DNA of 64,000 bases from Pseudomonas schmalbachii. Lineage in GTDB: Bacteria; Pseudomonadota; Gammaproteobacteria; Pseudomonadales; Pseudomonadaceae. The notes beneath the pieces are model-generated. The model ran no database searches, had not been told where the DNA came from, and saw only the letters and a program-made list of their open reading frames with translations. Positions 23,232-32,894 of this stretch are shown piece by piece; within the stretch, counting starts at the first letter, position 1, and every line of letters starts with the position of its first letter. Location of the stretch: contig NZ_JAELYA010000011.1 of assembly GCF_017589465.1 (NCBI RefSeq), positions 62,001 to 126,000 of the forward strand, given 5' to 3'. Position numbers and translations under genes: made by a program.

Positions 23232-25975
23232 ACGCTGCTGGCGGTCAGATCGCGCATGCGCTCGACCGCTTCGTCACGGCTGCTCACGCCGAGCTTGCCG
23301 TAGATGTTGCTCAGGTGCCATTTCACCGTCTCGGGGGAAAGCCCCAGCGCGCGGGCTATCTTCTTGTTCGGCAGCGCCTGGGCCAGCAGGTGGAGGATTT
23401 CCAGCTCGCGTTCGCTGAGCAGCTCCATGCCCGGCAGCACCGCCGAACCGTCCGCTGCCTCGGCGGGAGCGATCATGGTTGGCGTGCATTGGGCCAGCAG
23501 CCGCTCGGCATAGAAGGCCAGCAGCGGATCGAGTTTCTCCCCATGGGCGACCTGGCGAATCAGTTCCAGCGCATCCGGGTGGATATCCAGCAGCGTGCGC
23601 ATCAGGCCAAGCTGTTGCCCGCGGCGCAGGGCGGTCAGCACCTTCTCCCGGGCCGCATCGTGATTTCCACGGTGGGAGTCGATCACCGCCGCCAGCATCT
23701 GCAGACGTGTCGCGCCGAGCAGCCGCTCGCGCGCTTCGCAGACGGCGATCAGCGGCTCCAGCGCCGTTGCCGCCTGCTCCAGATTGCCCAGCGCCACGTG
23801 CCAGCGAATGCGCGCCCCTGTGGTCAGGAAGCGGATTTCGTCCAGTGCGCTGTGAGCGACGTCCCTGTGCCGTGCGGCGATGGCGTCGAGGCGCTGCAGG
23901 TGGTTTTCGGCAGCGCTCAACTCGCCCAGTTGCAGGTTCCAGTGGATTCGCCGCACCAGGCTGTAGGTCAGCAGCCGGTCCAGGTTCAGCTTGGTGGCGT
24001 ATTCCTCCAGGCGGTCCAGGTAGGCGAAGGCTTCCTGCTGGTTGCCGGTCAGCCACTGCGCGCCGGCCAGCACCACCAGCACGCGCAGCACCGAATCGGG
24101 GATGGAAAGCCGTTCGAGCAGATCGACCTGCCCGGCGAGCAACTGGATCGCCGCGTCGATCTCGTTGAGCTCGTAGAGCACTTCGCCGAGCAGCGCCGAT
24201 GCCAGGCACCGGGCATCCACGCCGGACTTGCCGCAGCGCTCGGCCTCGTGCAGCACTTCGCGGTAGACCCGTTCGGCCTGGGTCATCCGGCCTTCCATGG
24301 CCAGGCTGAGCCCGGCCAGGCAGCGCCCCTGGAGGATGCCGGAGGCGGTGCCGAGCAGCGGCTTGCCATCCACCAGCAGCGCCGGCCGCTCGCTCTGTAT
24401 TCGCCGCGCCTGCCGGTACTCGCCGCGATGCAGGTAGAGCCAGGTGAGGATGTTGCTGCACGAGCCGCGGCTTACCGGATCGGTGCCCACCGGCGGATCG
24501 AGCAGCATTGGCAGCACGGCCAGCGCGGCATCGGAGTCGTCGCGCTGCAGGGCGAGCATGGCCTGTTGCACCGCCAGCCTGAAGCGTCCCGGGCGGTCGC
24601 TCTCGGGAATGCTGTGCTGCAAGCGTTGCAGGCTTTCGGTGGTGGCGCCGAAGTCGCGGGCGAACAGTTGCATGCGTGCCCTGACGATACCCAGCGTCAC
24701 CCGCGAGTCGACTTCTTCCGCCGGCAACTGGCGGACCAGGCGGATCAGCTTGCGCTGGTCTCCCGTGGCGTACAGCGGGTCGGCCAGCGACTCGACCAGC
24801 GCCGCGGCCTCCGGGGCGGCGCCACCGAGCACCGCATGGCGGACGGCTTCTTCCAGATGCTCATGCTCGCGGAGCCACGCCCAGGCGCGGGCGTGCACCG
24901 CCCGCTGCCGTTCTGCGCCGAGCAGGTCGAAATGCTTGAGCAGCGTCTCGCGCAGCAGCGGGTGCAGGCGGTACCAGGTTTCCCGGCCGCTGCCTTCGAG
25001 GGGGATCAGGAACAGGTTGTCGCTTTCCATCCGCGCCAGCAGCGCCATGGCGTCGCCGGCCGCGTCGGGGTTGCCGGTCAGCGCGGCGCACAGGCTGGCG
25101 CAGAAACGGTTGCACACCGCCATGTGCAGCAGCAGTTCCAGGTCGGTCGATGACAGCTGCCCGAGCACTTCCGTCTCGAAGAACTCGATGAATGCCTGGA
25201 CGTCGCGAATCTGCACCGGCTTGCCCGGGCCCCGACGGCTTTTCTTGTGGCTGACGCAGAGCAGTTGCAGCCCGGCCGCCCAGCCATCGGTCAGCTCGTG
25301 CATGCGGCGGGCGTCGCCGGCGGAAATCTCGCCCAGGCGGCTCCTGAGGAACTGCTCCGTTTCCTCCGGGGTGAAGCGCAGGTCGAGCACGCCCAGCTCC
25401 AGCGCCAGCCCCTGGCTGCGCAGGCGCGCCAGCGACAGCGGCGGCGTACCGCGCGAGGCGATGACCAGGTGCAGGTTGTCCGGCGCGTAGTCGATCAGCC
25501 ATTGCAACGCCTGGTGGATGCCGACATCGCTGAGGTGGTGCAGGTCGTCCAGCACCAGCATCACCTCGCGTGGATGGGTGGCGATGCCGCGCACCAGGGT
25601 GACCATGCTGCGTTCCACCGCTTCGCTGTCGCGGCCTTCCAGCAGGGCGGCCTGGCGGCTGATCGCCGGGTCGATCCCGGCCAGCCCGGCGAACAGGTAT
25701 TCGAGGAACTGCAGCAGCTCGTTGTCCTCGGCGGACAGGGTGAGCCAGGCGAAATCGTAGCCAAGCGGCAGCAGTTGCTGGCGCCAGGCCGACAGCGTGG
25801 TGGTCTTGCCGCAGCCGGCGGGGCCGCTGAGCACGATGCAGCGCAGGCGCCGGGCCTTCAGCAGGCGTTCGTGCAGGTCGCGCGCGACGATGCCGCCGGC
25901 GGTGCGCGGCGGCGTCCGTCGTTCGTTCGCGAGGACAGGTGAAGTGGAAGTCCAGTGGCTGTTCTGTTTGCTCAT
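23228..25975 (-). CDS. MalT-type LuxR family ATP-dependent regulator (LAL/STAND)
   Basis: At 915 residues it has the usual length for this class. It carries Walker A GPAGCGKTTT at residues 51-60 and Walker B VMLVLDDLHHL. A long helical TPR-like middle (about residues 340-830) is followed by a C-terminal LuxR helix-turn-helix (LSERELEILHLLAQALPNKKIARALGLSPETVKWHLSNIYGKL). MalT-type proteins need ATP and an inducer to activate transcription. It is divergent from the acyl-CoA synthetase and dehydrogenase genes across 216 bp, so it probably controls them in response to a carboxylic acid or its CoA ester. The start at 25975 has no clear ribosome site. Confidence 0.9.
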   Translation of the reverse strand: MSKQNSHWTSTSPVLANERRTPPRTAGGIVARDLHERLLKARRLRCIVLSGPAGCGKTTTLSAWRQQLLPLGYDFAWLTLSAEDNELLQFLEYLFAGLAGIDPAISRQAALLEGRDSEAVERSMVTLVRGIATHPREVMLVLDDLHHLSDVGIHQALQWLIDYAPDNLHLVIASRGTPPLSLARLRSQGLALELGVLDLRFTPEETEQFLRSRLGEISAGDARRMHELTDGWAAGLQLLCVSHKKSRRGPGKPVQIRDVQAFIEFFETEVLGQLSSTDLELLLHMAVCNRFCASLCAALTGNPDAAGDAMALLARMESDNLFLIPLEGSGRETWYRLHPLLRETLLKHFDLLGAERQRAVHARAWAWLREHEHLEEAVRHAVLGGAAPEAAALVESLADPLYATGDQRKLIRLVRQLPAEEVDSRVTLGIVRARMQLFARDFGATTESLQRLQHSIPESDRPGRFRLAVQQAMLALQRDDSDAALAVLPMLLDPPVGTDPVSRGSCSNILTWLYLHRGEYRQARRIQSERPALLVDGKPLLGTASGILQGRCLAGLSLAMEGRMTQAERVYREVLHEAERCGKSGVDARCLASALLGEVLYELNEIDAAIQLLAGQVDLLERLSIPDSVLRVLVVLAGAQWLTGNQQEAFAYLDRLEEYATKLNLDRLLTYSLVRRIHWNLQLGELSAAENHLQRLDAIAARHRDVAHSALDEIRFLTTGARIRWHVALGNLEQAATALEPLIAVCEARERLLGATRLQMLAAVIDSHRGNHDAAREKVLTALRRGQQLGLMRTLLDIHPDALELIRQVAHGEKLDPLLAFYAERLLAQCTPTMIAPAEAADGSAVLPGMELLSERELEILHLLAQALPNKKIARALGLSPETVKWHLSNIYGKLGVSSRDEAVERMRDLTASSV

Positions 25976-26191
25976 TCGAATGGGGCCCGGAGAAAACTGG
26001 CGTTCGAGTGTATCGCGGCGTCGGGCTGCCAACGCTGGGTACTGTTTTGCCTTGCCGGGGCGGGTAGTGCGCCACCCGGCGTGGGTGGCCTTTCACAAAA
26101 GGTGCATTGGTCTACTGGATATCGATTCCGTCCCGCCGGGCCACACGTGCGCCACACGGTTCCGGCAGTCGATAACAAGAGAGGATTCACC

Positions 26192-27748
26192 ATGTATCTG
26201 ACCCAGGGGCTGCACCGCATGCAGCAGCTGCAGCCCGACGCACTGGCCACCGTGTTTCGCGGTCGTCGCCGCACCTATGGCGAACTGGTCGAGCGCGTCT
26301 CGCGCCTGGCTGGCGCCCTGCAGCAGCTGGGCATGCGCACCGGCGACCGCGTCGGCCTGCTCGGCCTGAACTCCGACCGCTTCTACGAATACCTGCTGGC
26401 GACCTGGTGGGGCGGCGGGGTGATCAATCCGGTGAACATCCGCTGGAGCGTGCCGGAGATCGTCTATTCGCTGGACGACTGCGACACCCGCATCCTGCTG
26501 ATCGACGATCACTTCCTGCGCATGGCCGAGGGCATTCGCGCCAGCGCCAGGTTCCCGCCCCTGCTGATCCACATCGGCGACGGCCCGGCGCCTGAGGGCA
26601 TGCTCTCCTACGAGCGGCTGATCGAGGAAGCCGAACCGGTGGAAGACGCCTTCCGCGGCGGCAACGACCTGGCCAGCATCATGTATACCGGCGGCACTAC
26701 CGGCTGGCCCAAGGGCGTGATGCAGTCGCACATGAACCTGTGGTCGTCGGCCGTGGGACGGATGGCCGAGCATCCGGTGCCGGCCGACCGGGTATGCCTG
26801 CATATCGCGCCGATGTTCCATGGCGCCGCCATGTCTGCGGTCATCGCCCAGGGGCTGCTCGGCCAGCCGCACGTCTTCGTCCCGGCGTTCGATCCGCTCG
26901 ACGTGCTGCAGACCATCCAGCGCGAGCGGGTGACCGAAACCCTGCTGGTGCCGACCATGCTGCAGGCGCTGATCATGCATCCGGAGTTCGCCAGCCACGA
27001 CCTGGGCAGCCTGCAGCGCCTGACCTACGGTGCCTCGCCGATTTCCCCGGCGCTGCTTGAGCAGGCGCTGGCGCAGTTGCCGGGCGTGGAGTTCGTCCAC
27101 GGCTACGGCATGACCGAAGTGGCGCCGCCGATCTCGGCCAACGGCCCGGAAAACCACGGTCCGGAAGGCATCGCCAATGGCCGCGTGCGCTCCGTCGGGC
27201 GTCCGGCGCTGGCGGTCACGCTGCGCATCGTCGACGAGAACGACAACGACGTGCCACGCGGCACCGTCGGCGAAATCATCGTGCGCGGGCCGAACGTCAT
27301 GCAGGGCTACTGGAACAAGCCGGAGGAAACCGCCCAGGCCCTGCGCGGCGGCTGGATGCATACCGGCGACGGCGCCTACATGGACGAGGATGGCTACCTC
27401 TACATCGTCGACCGCATCAAGGACATGATCGTCACCGGCGGCGAGAACGTGTACTCCGCCGAGGTCGAGAGCGCACTGGCCCGCCATCCGGCGGTGCTGA
27501 GCAGCGCGGTGATCGGCATTCCCCATGACCGCTGGGGCGAGGCGGTGCATGCCGTGGTGGTCCTCAGACCCGGCGTCGAGGCGAGCGACGAGCAGCTGAT
27601 CGAGCACTGCCGCCAGCACATCGCCGGCTACAAGTGCCCGAAGAGCATCGAGTTCCGCGACGGCATGCCGCTGTCCGGCGCCGGCAAGATCCTCAAGCGC
27701 GACCTGCGCGCCCCTTACTGGAAAGACAAGGCCCGGGCGGTCAACTGA
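26192..27748 (+). CDS. Acyl-CoA synthetase (AMP-forming)
   Basis: The 518-residue ANL-superfamily ligase has the P-loop-like [13 protein letters not shown] (about residues 166-178), GYGMTE, the hinge [23 protein letters not shown], and the catalytic C-terminal lysine in [12 protein letters not shown]. It activates a carboxylate to its CoA thioester via an acyl-AMP. Medium-chain or aromatic substrates are both possible. It is first in a unit with the acyl-CoA dehydrogenase 79 nt downstream. ATG 26192 follows AGAGAGGATT. Confidence 0.93.
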   Translation: MYLTQGLHRMQQLQPDALATVFRGRRRTYGELVERVSRLAGALQQLGMRTGDRVGLLGLNSDRFYEYLLATWWGGGVINPVNIRWSVPEIVYSLDDCDTRILLIDDHFLRMAEGIRASARFPPLLIHIGDGPAPEGMLSYERLIEEAEPVEDAFRGGNDLASIMYTGGTTGWPKGVMQSHMNLWSSAVGRMAEHPVPADRVCLHIAPMFHGAAMSAVIAQGLLGQPHVFVPAFDPLDVLQTIQRERVTETLLVPTMLQALIMHPEFASHDLGSLQRLTYGASPISPALLEQALAQLPGVEFVHGYGMTEVAPPISANGPENHGPEGIANGRVRSVGRPALAVTLRIVDENDNDVPRGTVGEIIVRGPNVMQGYWNKPEETAQALRGGWMHTGDGAYMDEDGYLYIVDRIKDMIVTGGENVYSAEVESALARHPAVLSSAVIGIPHDRWGEAVHAVVVLRPGVEASDEQLIEHCRQHIAGYKCPKSIEFRDGMPLSGAGKILKRDLRAPYWKDKARAVN

Positions 27749-27827
27749 CGACCCGTACCTGAGAAATCGATACGTCCCGGGCCGTCGTGTCGGCGGTCCG
27801 GCAACCCTTTCTGGAGGAGCTTCCCCC

Positions 27828-28976
27828 ATGTTCAACCATCAATCTTCCTGGATCACCGATGACCTGGTGATCTTCCAGGAGTCCGTGCGCCGCTTCATCG
27901 CCGAAGAGCTGGTGCCCAACGACGAGCGCTGGGCCAAGCAGCAATACATCGACCGCGAAGCCTGGAACCGCGCAGGCGAGGCCGGCATGCTGCTGCTGAG
28001 CATCCCCGAGGAGTACGGCGGTGGCGGCGGCAACTTCGCCCACGACGCCATCATGGCGCTGGAACAGTCCCGCGCGATCAGCACCGCGCTGGGCACCGGC
28101 GTACACAGCGGCATCGTCGCCCACTACATCCTCGCCTACGCCAGCGAAGAGCAGAAAATGCGCTGGCTGCCGAAGATGGCCACCGGCGAGTTCGTCGGCG
28201 CCATCGCCATGTCCGAGCCGAGCGTCGGCTCCGACCTGCAGAACATCAAGACCAAGGCCATCCGTGACGGCGACGAGTACGTCATCAACGGCTCGAAGAC
28301 CTTCATCACCAACGGCTACCACGCCGACGTCATCCTGCTGGTGTGCAAGACCGACCCGACCCAGGGCGCCCGTGGCACCTCGATCGTCGTGGTCGAGACC
28401 AGGGACCTGCCGGGCTTCCGCCGTGGCCGCATCCTCGAGAAGATCGGCAGCAAGGGCCAGGACACCGTCGAGCTGTTCTTCGACGACGTCCGTGTGCCGG
28501 TGGCCAACCTGCTTGGCCCGGAGGAGGGCAAAGGCTTCTTCCAGCTCATGCAGCAACTGCCGCAGGAACGCATGATCATCGCCCTCGGCGGCCTCGGCAC
28601 CATGGAGCGCGCCCTGGCGGACACCGCCGAGTACGTGCGCAACCGCAAGCTGTTCGGCAAGGCCTCGCTGGAGCTGCAGAACACCCGCTTCAAGCTGGCC
28701 GAAGTGAAGACCACGGTGACCATCGCCCAGGCTTTCATCGACGACTGCATGGTCAAGGTGCTCAAGCGCGAACTGAGCGGCGAAGTGGCGGCCATGGCCA
28801 AGTGGTGGTGCACGCACAATGCCGGGCTGATCGTGGACGAGTGCCTGCAACTGCACGGCGGCTACGGCTACATGGTCGAATACCCGATCGCCCGCCAGTA
28901 CGTGAACACCCGGGTGAGCCGGATCTTCGGTGGCTCCAACGAAATCATGAAGGAAATCATCGCGCGGACCCTCTGA
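27828..28976 (+). CDS. Acyl-CoA dehydrogenase, LCAD/IVD-like
   Basis: In this 382-residue flavoenzyme AIAMSEPSVGSDLQNIKTKA is the flavin-contacting ACAD signature and QLHGGYGYMVEYPIARQY the C-terminal one. Where MCAD has its catalytic Glu (YEGT), this protein reads FGGSNEIM with Gly. The base is therefore more likely the Glu in QLPQERMIIA, as in LCAD and isovaleryl-CoA dehydrogenases. That points to long-chain or branched substrates. It follows the CoA ligase and ends in a strong terminator. ATG 27828 has GGAGGAGC upstream. Confidence 0.93.
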   Translation: MFNHQSSWITDDLVIFQESVRRFIAEELVPNDERWAKQQYIDREAWNRAGEAGMLLLSIPEEYGGGGGNFAHDAIMALEQSRAISTALGTGVHSGIVAHYILAYASEEQKMRWLPKMATGEFVGAIAMSEPSVGSDLQNIKTKAIRDGDEYVINGSKTFITNGYHADVILLVCKTDPTQGARGTSIVVVETRDLPGFRRGRILEKIGSKGQDTVELFFDDVRVPVANLLGPEEGKGFFQLMQQLPQERMIIALGGLGTMERALADTAEYVRNRKLFGKASLELQNTRFKLAEVKTTVTIAQAFIDDCMVKVLKRELSGEVAAMAKWWCTHNAGLIVDECLQLHGGYGYMVEYPIARQYVNTRVSRIFGGSNEIMKEIIARTL

Positions 28977-28991
28977 TGGGGAGGCGATGCA

Positions 28992-29027
28992 CGCCGGGAG
29001 CGGTTTGGACTGCTCCCGGCGTTTTTT
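28992..29027 (+). terminator. Rho-independent terminator of the CoA ligase/dehydrogenase unit
   Basis: CGCCGGGAGC/GCTCCCGGCG forms a perfect 10-bp stem followed by TTTTTT. Confidence 0.95.
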
Positions 29028-29054
29028 GTGGTGCTTCCCTGGCGTTCCACATCC

Positions 29055-29112
29055 GTAGGGCGGGTGCAACCCGCCATGATGCTTCCGGATTGGCGGGTTG
29101 CACCCGCCCTAC
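29055..29112. repeat. REP-like palindrome, family C
   Basis: A complete copy: GTAGGGCGGGTGCAACCCGCC and GGCGGGTTGCACCCGCCCTAC. A family D fragment (GTAGGAGCCAGCTT) follows at 29149. Confidence 0.9.
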
Positions 29113-29161
29113 CTGCTGTCTTGCCGCCGATATCGGAGGGTTGTTTTTGTAGGAGCCAGCT

Positions 29162-29629
29162 TCAGGCCGGTTCCTGACAGACATCCACCCAATCCGCCTC
29201 GACGAGCTCCGCCAGGCGTTCTGGGTCGATCCGTACCGCGCTGTGCAGCGCGCCGGCAGCCGGCAGCACTTCCTCGAAGGCGCGCAGCGAAACGTCGCAA
29301 TAGATCGGCAGCGGCGTGGCCAGGCCGAATGGGCAGACGCCGCCGACCGGGTGGCCGGTCAGCTCGGCCACTTCCTCGGCCGCCAGCATCTTCGCCTTGC
29401 CGCCGAGCGCTTCCTTGAGCTTGCGGTTGTCCAGCCGCGCATCGCCGCGCGCCACCACCAGCACGGTGCGTTCGCCGACGCGCAGGGACAGCGTCTTGGC
29501 GATCCGCCCGGGCTCCACGCCGTGGGCCTCGGCGGCCAGGGCGACGGTGGCGGTGCTGGTGTCCAGTTCGATGATGTCGATGTCGGGCGCCTTCGCGGCG
29601 AAGAAGGCACGAACCGATTCCAGGCTCAT
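29162..29629 (-). CDS. YbaK/EbsC family aminoacyl-tRNA deacylase-like protein
   Basis: The 155-residue protein has the conserved family Lys in RIAKTLSLRV and the loop GHPVGGVCPFGL. YbaK, ProX and related domains hydrolyse mischarged tRNAs, for example Cys-tRNA(Pro) or Ala-tRNA(Pro). Which one applies here is not visible. ATG 29629 follows AAAGGACTG. It is a single gene, divergent from the YciI/VOC pair. Confidence 0.9.
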   Translation of the reverse strand: MSLESVRAFFAAKAPDIDIIELDTSTATVALAAEAHGVEPGRIAKTLSLRVGERTVLVVARGDARLDNRKLKEALGGKAKMLAAEEVAELTGHPVGGVCPFGLATPLPIYCDVSLRAFEEVLPAAGALHSAVRIDPERLAELVEADWVDVCQEPA

Positions 29630-29907
29630 GGGAGCAGTCCTTTGGCATTGGTGAACTGCGGAATTTAGATAGACGGGGAAAGCCTTGTCCAGCCTGGCCT
29701 GCATGCCGGTTCCCCGGCCCGGGCGTCTGTCGCCCGCAGGATCTTCGCCTATCCTCCCTGGTTTCACGGGAAATCGTGGCTGGGCGACGGCCGATGAATG
29801 GCTGCGGAAAGCCGTCGCGTTTGTCGAATCGTCATGTGCCGGTTCGACTATTCGGCAGAGTCGGGAAGCTACCCGCTCTCCCACGCCACCGACAGGAGGA
29901 GCAAGTC

Positions 29908-30333
29908 ATGCGCTTCATGGTGATAGTCAAGGCCACCGCCGATTCCGAGGCGGGCGTGATGCCCGACGAGAAACTTCTCGCGGCAATGGGGGCCTACAAC
30001 GAGGAACTGGCGAAAGCCGGCGTGATGCAGGCCGGCGAGGGCCTGCAGCCCAGTTCGAAAGGCGCGCGGGTGAAGTTTTCCGGAAACCGGCGCGAGGTGG
30101 TCGACGGTCCGTTCGCCGAAACCAAGGAGTTGATTGCCGGATTCTGGATTTTCGAGACCGCTTCGCTGCAGGAAACCATCGACTGGGTCAAACGCTGCCC
30201 CAATCCGTTCGAAGGCGAGTCGGAAATCGAAATCCGCCAGATCTTCGAAGCGGACGATTTCGGCGAAGAGTTCACCCCGGAACTGCGCGAGCAGGAAGAA
30301 CGCATCCGCCAGCAGATCGCCGACAAATCCTGA
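29908..30333 (+). CDS. YciI family protein (DGPF domain)
   Basis: The 141-residue protein has MRFMVIVKA at the start and VVDGPFAETKELIAGFWIFE, the DGPF signature of the YCII-related family. Such genes often accompany ECF sigma factors or VOC proteins; here a PhnB-like VOC gene starts 18 nt downstream. Enzymatic activity of this subgroup is unproven. AGGAGGAG precedes ATG 29908, a near-ideal ribosome site. Confidence 0.9.
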   Translation: MRFMVIVKATADSEAGVMPDEKLLAAMGAYNEELAKAGVMQAGEGLQPSSKGARVKFSGNRREVVDGPFAETKELIAGFWIFETASLQETIDWVKRCPNPFEGESEIEIRQIFEADDFGEEFTPELREQEERIRQQIADKS

Positions 30334-30351
30334 AATGACGAGGTACGTGCC

Positions 30352-30765
30352 ATGTACATGAATGCCTATCTGACTTTCGATGGCCGCTGCGAGGAGGCTT
30401 TCCGCCTCTATGCGCAGGTGCTGGGCGGCGAGCTGCCGCTGATGATGCGTTTCAGTGACGGGCCGGGTTGCGAGGAGATTCCGGAAGCGGAGCGGCAGCG
30501 CATCATGCACGCGCGCCTGCAGGTCGGTGACCAGGTGCTGATGGGCTCCGACACCTGCCAGGGGATGCCCTACGAGGGCGTCAAGGGTTGCTCGATTTCG
30601 GTGAACGTCGACAGCAAGGCCGACGCCCGGCGGGTCTTCGACGGCCTGGCGGAGGGCGGCAAGGTGGTGATGCCGCTGGAGAAGACCTTCTGGGCGGCGG
30701 CGTTCGGAGCGCTGGAGGATCGTTTCGGCGTGCCGTGGATGATCAACTGCGAGCACGACCGTTGA
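30352..30765 (+). CDS. VOC family protein, PhnB-like
   Basis: The 137-residue glyoxalase/dioxygenase-fold protein has the PhnB-like start MNAYLTFDGRCEEAFRLYAQ, a middle MGSDTCQGM and end FWAAAFGALEDRFGVPWMIN. Despite the name, no phosphonate role is established for PhnB-like proteins. It is co-transcribed with the YciI gene and followed by a terminator. ATG 30352 has GAGG at 8 nt. Confidence 0.9.
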   Translation: MYMNAYLTFDGRCEEAFRLYAQVLGGELPLMMRFSDGPGCEEIPEAERQRIMHARLQVGDQVLMGSDTCQGMPYEGVKGCSISVNVDSKADARRVFDGLAEGGKVVMPLEKTFWAAAFGALEDRFGVPWMINCEHDR

Positions 30766-30770
30766 CAGGA

Positions 30771-30827
30771 GTAGGGCGGGTGAAACCCGCCATGGCGCGT
30801 CTGTCTGGCGGGTTGCACCCGCCCTAC
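30771..30827. repeat. REP-like palindrome, family C
   Basis: GTAGGGCGGGTGAAACCCGCC with GGCGGGTTGCACCCGCCCTAC. There is one mismatch between the arms (GAAAC against GCAAC). Confidence 0.9.
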
Positions 30828-30855
30828 GGATGTGCGCCGCATCGCTGGCGACAAT

Positions 30856-30884
30856 AAAAAAACCGGCCATCTGGCCGGTTTTTT
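30856..30884. terminator. Bidirectional terminator between VOC and ppnP genes
   Basis: AAAAAACCGGCCA and TGGCCGGTTTTTT pair around a 2-nt core, with A-runs and T-runs on both sides. It can serve both converging genes. Confidence 0.93.
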
Positions 30885-30901
30885 CGTGGAGCGCGCAGGT
30901 A

Positions 30902-31183
30902 TCAGCGGTATTCGCAGAGGTATGCGGTGTCCTGGGCGACCTTCAGCTGGAACTTGCTGTTGGCCGGAACTGTGAAGTTGCTGCCGGCGGCGAAGGTTTC
31001 CCAGTTTTCGCTGCCCGGCAGCTTGACGGTCAGGGCGCCGGCGATGACGTGCATCACTTCCAGCTGGCTGGTGCCGAACTCGTACTCGCCGGCGGCCATC
31101 ACGCCGATGGTGGCTGGGCCCGCGGCCATGTCGAAAGCGATGGATTTGACGGTGCCGTCGAAGTACTCGTTGACCTTGAACAT
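30902..31183 (-). CDS. ppnP: Pyrimidine/purine nucleoside phosphorylase
   Basis: The 93-residue small cupin begins [15 protein letters not shown] and has [19 protein letters not shown] and [16 protein letters not shown]. This is the PpnP (YaiE) family, which splits a broad range of nucleosides with phosphate. ATG 31183 with GGAG at 7 nt is preferred over an upstream in-frame start. It is a single gene. Confidence 0.93.
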   Translation of the reverse strand: MFKVNEYFDGTVKSIAFDMAAGPATIGVMAAGEYEFGTSQLEVMHVIAGALTVKLPGSENWETFAAGSNFTVPANSKFQLKVAQDTAYLCEYR

Positions 31184-31264
31184 GGGCTTCTCCTGCAAGA
31201 GGGGGGAATAAGAAGGGCCGCCAGTATGCCCAAGGGCGCGGGCATCGTCACTAGAGCGGGACGC

Positions 31265-31816
31265 TCATTCGCAGGCGGGCAGCGCCAGTGGCAGCAGGCG
31301 GGCGGTGTTGCGGGCGTCTTCCAGCGCGCGATGCTGCTGGCCCTGGAAGCGCAGGCCGGCCAGTTGCAGGGCGGTGTTCAGGCCGACCGGGCGTTTCAGC
31401 TGGCGGGCTTCGGCGAAGCGTTGCTTGAGATTGATGTGGCGTAGCCGGCAGAGCTGGCTGGAGAGGTTCTGCCGGCTCCATTCCTGCTCCAGCTGGCGGC
31501 GGTCGTAGTCGCCCCAGCTGGCCCAGCCGGCAAGGCGCGGGCTGTGCTGCGCCAGCCAATGCTCGAACTGCGCCCACACCTCGTGCAGGGGCGCGGCGTT
31601 GTCGACGTGGCTCTGGCTGATATGCGTGAGTTCGCGGCAGAAGGTGGTCAGCACGGGGCGGCGACGCGGCCGCACGAAGCGCTGGAAGTGATCCAGCTCG
31701 CGGCCATCGGTTTCGGCGACCAGGGTCGCGCCGATCTCGATGATCTCCATTTCCTCGACCGGCCAGCCGCCTTCCTCGGTGGTCGCTTCCAGATCGATTA
31801 CCAGCCAGTGGGGCAT
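31265..31816 (-). CDS. DEDDh-type 3'-5' exonuclease
   Basis: In this 183-residue protein the first motif is WLVIDLEATTEEGG (Asp and Glu ligands), the second lies in the WASWGDYDRRQLEQEW segment, and the third is HRALEDARNTARL with the His/Asp pair. This is the ERI-1/KapD-like exonuclease family that removes 3' nucleotides from RNA or DNA. The natural substrate is unknown. GAGGACAG precedes ATG 31816. It is divergent from the dehydrogenase gene. Confidence 0.9.
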   Translation of the reverse strand: MPHWLVIDLEATTEEGGWPVEEMEIIEIGATLVAETDGRELDHFQRFVRPRRRPVLTTFCRELTHISQSHVDNAAPLHEVWAQFEHWLAQHSPRLAGWASWGDYDRRQLEQEWSRQNLSSQLCRLRHINLKQRFAEARQLKRPVGLNTALQLAGLRFQGQQHRALEDARNTARLLPLALPACE

Positions 31817-31916
31817 AGGCGCTGTCCTCGGTTTGCCAAGCAGTATGGAAGGGCTTTCCGGGCTCGGCAAACCGCTGTGCTAGGCTCTGCGGCTGGTTCG
31901 AACAGGAGTGATCGAC

Positions 31917-32789
31917 ATGGCGAAAGTCGCTTTCATCGGCCTTGGCGCAATGGGCTACCCGATGGCCGGCCATCTGCAGGGCAAGGGCCACCAGGTGTGC
32001 GTCTACAACCGCACCGCCGCGCGGGCCGCGCAGTGGGTGGCGCAGCACGGCGACAGCTCGGCGCCGACGCCACGGGAAGCGGCGCAGGGGGCGGAGTTCG
32101 TGATGTGTTGCGTGGGCAACGACGATGACCTGCGCAGCGTGGTGCTCGGCGAACATGGCGTGCTCGCGGGGATGCGGCCGGGCAGCCTGCTGATCGACCA
32201 CACCACCGCTTCGGCACAGGTCGCCCGCGAGCTGGCGGTGCTGGCCGCCGAACGCGAACTGGGCTTTCTCGATGCACCGGTTTCCGGCGGCCAGGCCGGC
32301 GCCGAGGGTGGAATCCTCACGGTGATGGTTGGCGGCGAGCAGGAGTTCTTCCAGCGCGCCGAGCCGGTGATCGCCGCCTATGCACGGATGGTGCGCCTGA
32401 TGGGCCACGTCGGCAGCGGGCAGTTGACCAAGATGGTCAACCAGATCTGCGTCGGCGGACTGCTGCAGGGACTGGCCGAGGCGCTGCACTTCGGCCAGTG
32501 CGCCGGTCTGGATGTGATGGCGGCTATGGAGGTCATCGGCAAGGGCGCGGCGCAGTCCTGGCAACTGGAGAATCGTCACCAGAGCATGCTGGAAGGGCGC
32601 TTCGACTTCGGCTTCGCGGTGGACTGGATGCGCAAGGACTTCGCCATCCTGCTCGACGAAGCCCGCCGCAACGGCGCGCAACTGCCGGTGACCGCACTGG
32701 TCGACCAGTTCTACGCCGACGTGCAGGCAGCCGGAGGAGGGCGCTGGGACACCTCCAGCCTGATCACCCGCCTGAAATCCTCGACGTAG
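31917..32789 (+). CDS. Beta-hydroxyacid dehydrogenase (3-hydroxyisobutyrate dehydrogenase family)
   Basis: The 290-residue protein has Rossmann motif VAFIGLGAMGYPMAGHL (residues 4-20), substrate loop FLDAPVSGGQAGAEGG, and the catalytic Lys in GSGQLTKMVNQICVGG. These define the family of 3-hydroxyisobutyrate, tartronate-semialdehyde and glyoxylate/succinic-semialdehyde reductases. NRTAARA after the second strand favours NADP(H). ATG 31917 follows AGGAG. The TAG stop at 32787-32789 is part of the adjoining family A repeat. Confidence 0.92.
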   Translation: MAKVAFIGLGAMGYPMAGHLQGKGHQVCVYNRTAARAAQWVAQHGDSSAPTPREAAQGAEFVMCCVGNDDDLRSVVLGEHGVLAGMRPGSLLIDHTTASAQVARELAVLAAERELGFLDAPVSGGQAGAEGGILTVMVGGEQEFFQRAEPVIAAYARMVRLMGHVGSGQLTKMVNQICVGGLLQGLAEALHFGQCAGLDVMAAMEVIGKGAAQSWQLENRHQSMLEGRFDFGFAVDWMRKDFAILLDEARRNGAQLPVTALVDQFYADVQAAGGGRWDTSSLITRLKSST

Positions 32790-32867
32790 GTTGGCGCTGA
32801 GCGCAGCGAAGCCCAACATCTGTCGGGCGCTGCACCGTTGGGCTTCGCAAGCTCAGCGCCAACCTAC
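32786..32867. repeat. REP-like palindrome, family A
   Basis: GTAGGTTGGCGCTGAGCG pairs with GCTCAGCGCCAACCTAC. Its first bases contain the stop codon of the preceding gene. Confidence 0.9.
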
Positions 32868-32894
32868 GGGAGGCCGCATCCATCGTCGCGGGAT

